From Clostridium grantii DSM 8605 (GTDB lineage: Bacteria; Bacillota; Clostridia; Clostridiales; Clostridiaceae), in the NCBI RefSeq assembly GCF_900129965.1, contig NZ_FQXM01000042.1:1-16156 (forward strand): a stretch of DNA of 16,156 nt, in the 5' to 3' direction. The notes under the pieces are model-generated. The model was not told the DNA's origin and did not search any database. It was given only the letters and a program-made list of their open reading frames with translations. Shown here piece after piece: positions 14,022 to 16,156 of this stretch (within the stretch, counting starts at the first letter, position 1; the number at the start of each line of letters is the position of its first letter). The translations under genes and the position numbers were made by a program.

Positions 14022-14261
14022 AAGATTACCCCCCTTAACTTAATAATTTGGTTGAATATTTATAAAGCAATAAACCTTCATTAATAATATAATAAATAAA
14101 GTGGTATAAAATTATGAATTTATCATTAAATGCCAGTTATATTAATACATTATATAATACATTTCGCTTTTTTCCAACTAAAATATATAGAATATAAAGT
14201 TAAATGAAATATTAAATTTCTCTTATTAATAGTTTGATTATTAATAAGAAGTAAAAGAGTA
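14022..14261. other. Divergent intergenic region between ddl and the ydcF-like gene
   Basis: I see no gene in this stretch. An 11-bp AT-only-type inverted repeat spans 14221-14249 (TCTTATTAATA, loop GTTTGAT) and could be a cruciform, an operator or a weak hairpin. The ddl promoter must lie here on the minus strand, but several AT-rich hexamers compete and none stands out. Confidence 0.4.
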
Positions 14262-14290
14262 TTTAAAACTTAGTAAAAGTGGAATATAAT
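14262..14290 (+). promoter_or_regulatory. Promoter of the ydcF-like/hydrolase unit
   Basis: TTTAAA (14262-14267), a 17-base spacer and a perfect TATAAT (14285-14290). The weak -35 keeps confidence moderate. Confidence 0.6.
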
Positions 14291-14329
14291 TAACATATTG
14301 ATATCTTAAGAAAATAAGAAGGAGGAAAA

Positions 14330-15085
14330 ATGATATATTTTTTAAAATTTATATACAAAACATTTATTTTGCCGCCAGGAAGTATAATTCTATTATTATT
14401 AATATTAAGTTTCTGGGGTTTTAAAAGGAAAAACAAGCTTTCAAAATTTATTTGTGCAATAGCAATACTATTATATATATTCTCAACATATTTTATAGCA
14501 GATAGCTTAATGAGTTCTTTAGAAAAAAAGTATACACCAAAGGACAACGTAAGTGGAGATGTAATTATTATGCTAGGAGGAGGAGCTACATTAGATACTC
14601 CTAATATTAATGGGGTAGGACACCTTTATGGCAGCGCCTCAAATAGATTATTAACAGTGGCACAATTATATTATAAAATCAAAGTGCCTATTATTGTTTC
14701 AGGTGGACAAGTTTATGATTTTACTGGAAATGAAGCAGACATTGCAAAAAGAATACTAATTAATTTAAATATTCCTGAAGAAGTAATAATTACTGAAGAT
14801 AAAAGTTTAAATACTGATGAAAATGCGGAGTTCACAAAGGAACTATTAGATAAATATGGATTTGAAAAGCCTATTCTTGTTACATCTGCATTTCATATGC
14901 ATAGGGCTTTAATGGGATTCCAGTCAGTAGGCGTAAGTTTAGAACCCTTTCCTACGGATTATTACACAAATATAAAACGAAGCTATTCTATATATCATTT
15001 TATACCAACGGCAGATGCTTTGCATGAATCTAGTATTGCTCTTAAGGAATTTGTGGGTATATTAAAAGAAAAGATTTTACCCTAA
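14330..15085 (+). CDS. Membrane-anchored YdcF/ElyC/SanA-like DUF218 protein
   Basis: The 251-residue protein has two N-terminal hydrophobic spans (about 14-30 and 40-58) that should anchor it in the membrane, then a DUF218 domain. Conserved blocks are VIIMLGGG (78-85), PIIVSGGQ (120-127), a DENAEFTKELL segment (163-173) and VTSAFHMHRA (184-193). ElyC and SanA relatives in enteric bacteria influence envelope integrity and lipid-carrier or peptidoglycan steps, but no enzyme reaction is firmly known. Nearness to ddl is consistent with an envelope role yet proves nothing, as ddl runs the other way. GGAGG lies 5 bases before ATG. A hydrolase gene follows 19 bases after its stop, almost certainly in the same transcript. 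Confidence 0.88.
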   Translation: MIYFLKFIYKTFILPPGSIILLLLILSFWGFKRKNKLSKFICAIAILLYIFSTYFIADSLMSSLEKKYTPKDNVSGDVIIMLGGGATLDTPNINGVGHLYGSASNRLLTVAQLYYKIKVPIIVSGGQVYDFTGNEADIAKRILINLNIPEEVIITEDKSLNTDENAEFTKELLDKYGFEKPILVTSAFHMHRALMGFQSVGVSLEPFPTDYYTNIKRSYSIYHFIPTADALHESSIALKEFVGILKEKILP

Positions 15086-15104
15086 TTTATAAGGAGGTTT
15101 TTTT

Positions 15105-15731
15105 ATGTATATTAAGCCAATAAAAACTCAACAAGTAACAGAAAATATTTATGCTGTTAGAACTTTAATTTCAAATTTTTATATCTATACCAATAAAGAA
15201 AATACTATATGCTTTGATACTGGTTATAACAAAATAATAATTAAAAAAGCATTAAGAAAAATAAATATTGAAGCTGATTCTATTTCTCATATCTTTTTAA
15301 CACATTCAGATTATGATCATGTGGGAGGAATAAAAGTATTCAAAAATGGACAAGTATATATTTCTAGTAAAGAAGAACAGATGATTACTTATAAGAAACC
15401 AAGATTATTATTTATTTTTAATAAAAAAATAAAAAAAAATTACAAAATGTTAAAAGATGGAGATGTGATTTATATAGGGGATATAAAAGTAGAATCTCTT
15501 GAGACACCAGGTCATACCATGGGTTCAATGTCTTATTTAGTTAATGATAGTATTTTATTTACAGGAGATACTTTGAGCATACAAAACAATAAAATAAAGC
15601 CTTTCTTTTGGTTACAAAACATGAATACAAGATTGCAAAAAGAATCCATAAAAAAGCTTTTAAAAATAGATACGATAAAATTAATATGTACAGGGCATAG
15701 TGGATATTTAGATAATGGCAAGTTGCGGTAA
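15105..15731 (+). CDS. MBL-fold metallo-hydrolase
   Basis: This 208-residue protein has the metallo-beta-lactamase fold, which binds one or two metals and hydrolyses varied substrates such as thioesters and lactones. Metal-ligand motifs are THSDYDHVGG (His67, Asp69, Asp71, His72), TPGHTMGS (His137), FTGDTL (Asp155) and CTGHSG (His198). In the first motif the usual HxHxDH second histidine is Asp69, a variant seen in many uncharacterised members and likely to change the first metal site. AAGGAGG sits 7 bases before ATG. It is probably co-transcribed with the DUF218 gene. There is no signal peptide, so it should act in the cytosol; the substrate is unknown. No strong terminator follows, only a 6-bp CTAGAA/TTCTAG hairpin (15769-15785) without a T-run. 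Confidence 0.9.
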   Translation: MYIKPIKTQQVTENIYAVRTLISNFYIYTNKENTICFDTGYNKIIIKKALRKINIEADSISHIFLTHSDYDHVGGIKVFKNGQVYISSKEEQMITYKKPRLLFIFNKKIKKNYKMLKDGDVIYIGDIKVESLETPGHTMGSMSYLVNDSILFTGDTLSIQNNKIKPFFWLQNMNTRLQKESIKKLLKIDTIKLICTGHSGYLDNGKLR

Positions 15732-15789
15732 TAATTCAGAGAAATTATGTTTAGGTTTTAACTAACAACTAGAATAAATTTCTAGATAA

Positions 15790-15912
15790 CTACAATATAC
15801 AGAGGGAATTGAGAAAGGAATTGATTATATTAGAAATACTCCAGAGGTAAGAGATATTTTAATAGACTCTCGGAATAAATTGAAAATAACATTAAAAAAA
15901 GTAATAAATTAA
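15790..15912 (+). pseudogene. Remnant resembling a lysine/glutamate 2,3-aminomutase
   Basis: A frame opened by TAA (15787-15789) and closed by TAA (15910-15912) encodes about 40 residues without a start codon or ribosome binding site. Its middle, KGIDYIRNTPEVRDILI, closely recalls the block of KamA-type radical-SAM aminomutases that precedes their SGGD motif. Here SGGD is missing and the reading frame continues as unrelated DSRNKLKITLKK. The full enzyme has about 400 residues, so this is a small surviving piece. It was recognised from memory of the family and not searched. Confidence 0.55.
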
Positions 15913-15984
15913 CTGGGAATTCTATTTGTGTTCTAAAAGTAGCTTAATTTAGTATTCAATTTGTAAAAAAGGGCATGGCAAATA

Positions 15985-16008
15985 AACCTACGAGGTTGAA
16001 TTTTTTTT
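15985..16008. terminator. Weak hairpin with T-run near the right edge
   Basis: AACCT (15985-15989) pairs with AGGTT (15993-15997) around ACG, and eight Ts follow at 16001-16008. On the minus strand it would lie just past the partial coding region that ends at 16029. The stem is short, so its function is uncertain. Confidence 0.35.
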
Positions 16009-16028
16009 AAATTCTTTAAAACCATAGA

Positions 16029-16156
16029 TTAGTTAAAAATAATTTTTTTAAGATCTAAAGAATCATTATTATGGCTCTGCCAAGCATCAATGTGCTGGCA
16101 CATCATGATTGCATAAGTACGGATATACCACATTTTAGTAGAACGATGGCGACCAT
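16029..16156 (-). CDS. C-terminal end of a partial coding region, possibly a transposase
   Basis: On the minus strand a frame is open from the window edge through 41 residues to TAA (16031-16029). It begins GRHRSTKMWYIRTYAI and continues MMCQHIDAW before a polar, probably degenerate tail. The segment is markedly richer in G+C and uses codons such as CGC, CGT, ATC and CAG that are rare in the neighbouring genes, which points to horizontal origin. The basic, Trp/Tyr/His-rich character resembles transposase C termini, but I cannot name a family. The gene continues beyond the window. Confidence 0.45.
   Translation of the reverse strand, partial: GRHRSTKMWYIRTYAIMMCQHIDAWQSHNNDSLDLKKIIFN

Noticed and set aside
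1..16156. CRISPR array, tRNA or rRNA genes
   Set aside because: No regularly spaced repeats with unique spacers and no tRNA cloverleaf or rRNA segment was seen on either strand.

Overview
The window looks like chromosome from a low-GC, anaerobic Firmicute, most likely Clostridium or a close relative. The evidence is the very AT-rich DNA and codon use, strong AGGAGG-type ribosome binding sites, consensus sigma-A promoters, a tRNA-sensing T-box leader, and short intergenic hairpin terminators. The species cannot be named from sequence alone.

Layout, left to right. (1) 1-556: a structured non-coding region with a run of short hairpins, then a small YruB-type glutaredoxin gene with its own terminator. 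(2) 611-7585: the centrepiece, a complete tryptophan operon trpE-G-D-C-F-B-A. It is driven by a perfect consensus promoter that sits just after two tandem 20-bp repeats. A tryptophan T-box leader (specifier UGG, tRNA-binding bulge UGGC, antiterminator, intrinsic terminator) precedes trpE, and a hairpin terminator closes the operon. The genes are tightly packed, with ATGA or TAATG overlaps at several junctions, so translational coupling is likely. Together they cover every step from chorismate to tryptophan. (3) 7605-8189: a single-gene GNAT acetyltransferase unit that shares a bidirectional terminator with the convergent amtB-glnK pair. (4) 8192-9918, minus strand: an ammonium transporter and its PII partner, with their own promoter and a leader of about 100 nt. 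(5) 10013-12375: a membrane-anchored MutS-family ATPase, then a small staygreen (SGR) family protein whose ribosome binding site lies inside a long hairpin. (6) 12418-13053: thiol peroxidase tpx with consensus promoter and terminator. (7) 13089-14021, minus strand: D-alanine--D-alanine ligase. (8) 14262-15731: a two-gene unit with a membrane-anchored YdcF/SanA-like DUF218 protein and a metallo-beta-lactamase-fold hydrolase. (9) 15732-16156: a decayed edge with a short remnant resembling lysine/glutamate 2,3-aminomutase and, on the minus strand, the end of a foreign-looking coding region, possibly a transposase.

Most of the window is ordinary chromosomal metabolism. The parts most worth a second look are the trp leader (repeats beside the promoter, and a terminator set apart from the antiterminator but joined to it by a possible alternative helix), the staygreen homologue in an apparently non-photosynthetic organism with its occluded ribosome binding site, and the gene debris at the right edge. 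I found no convincing evidence of a wholly new multi-gene system.
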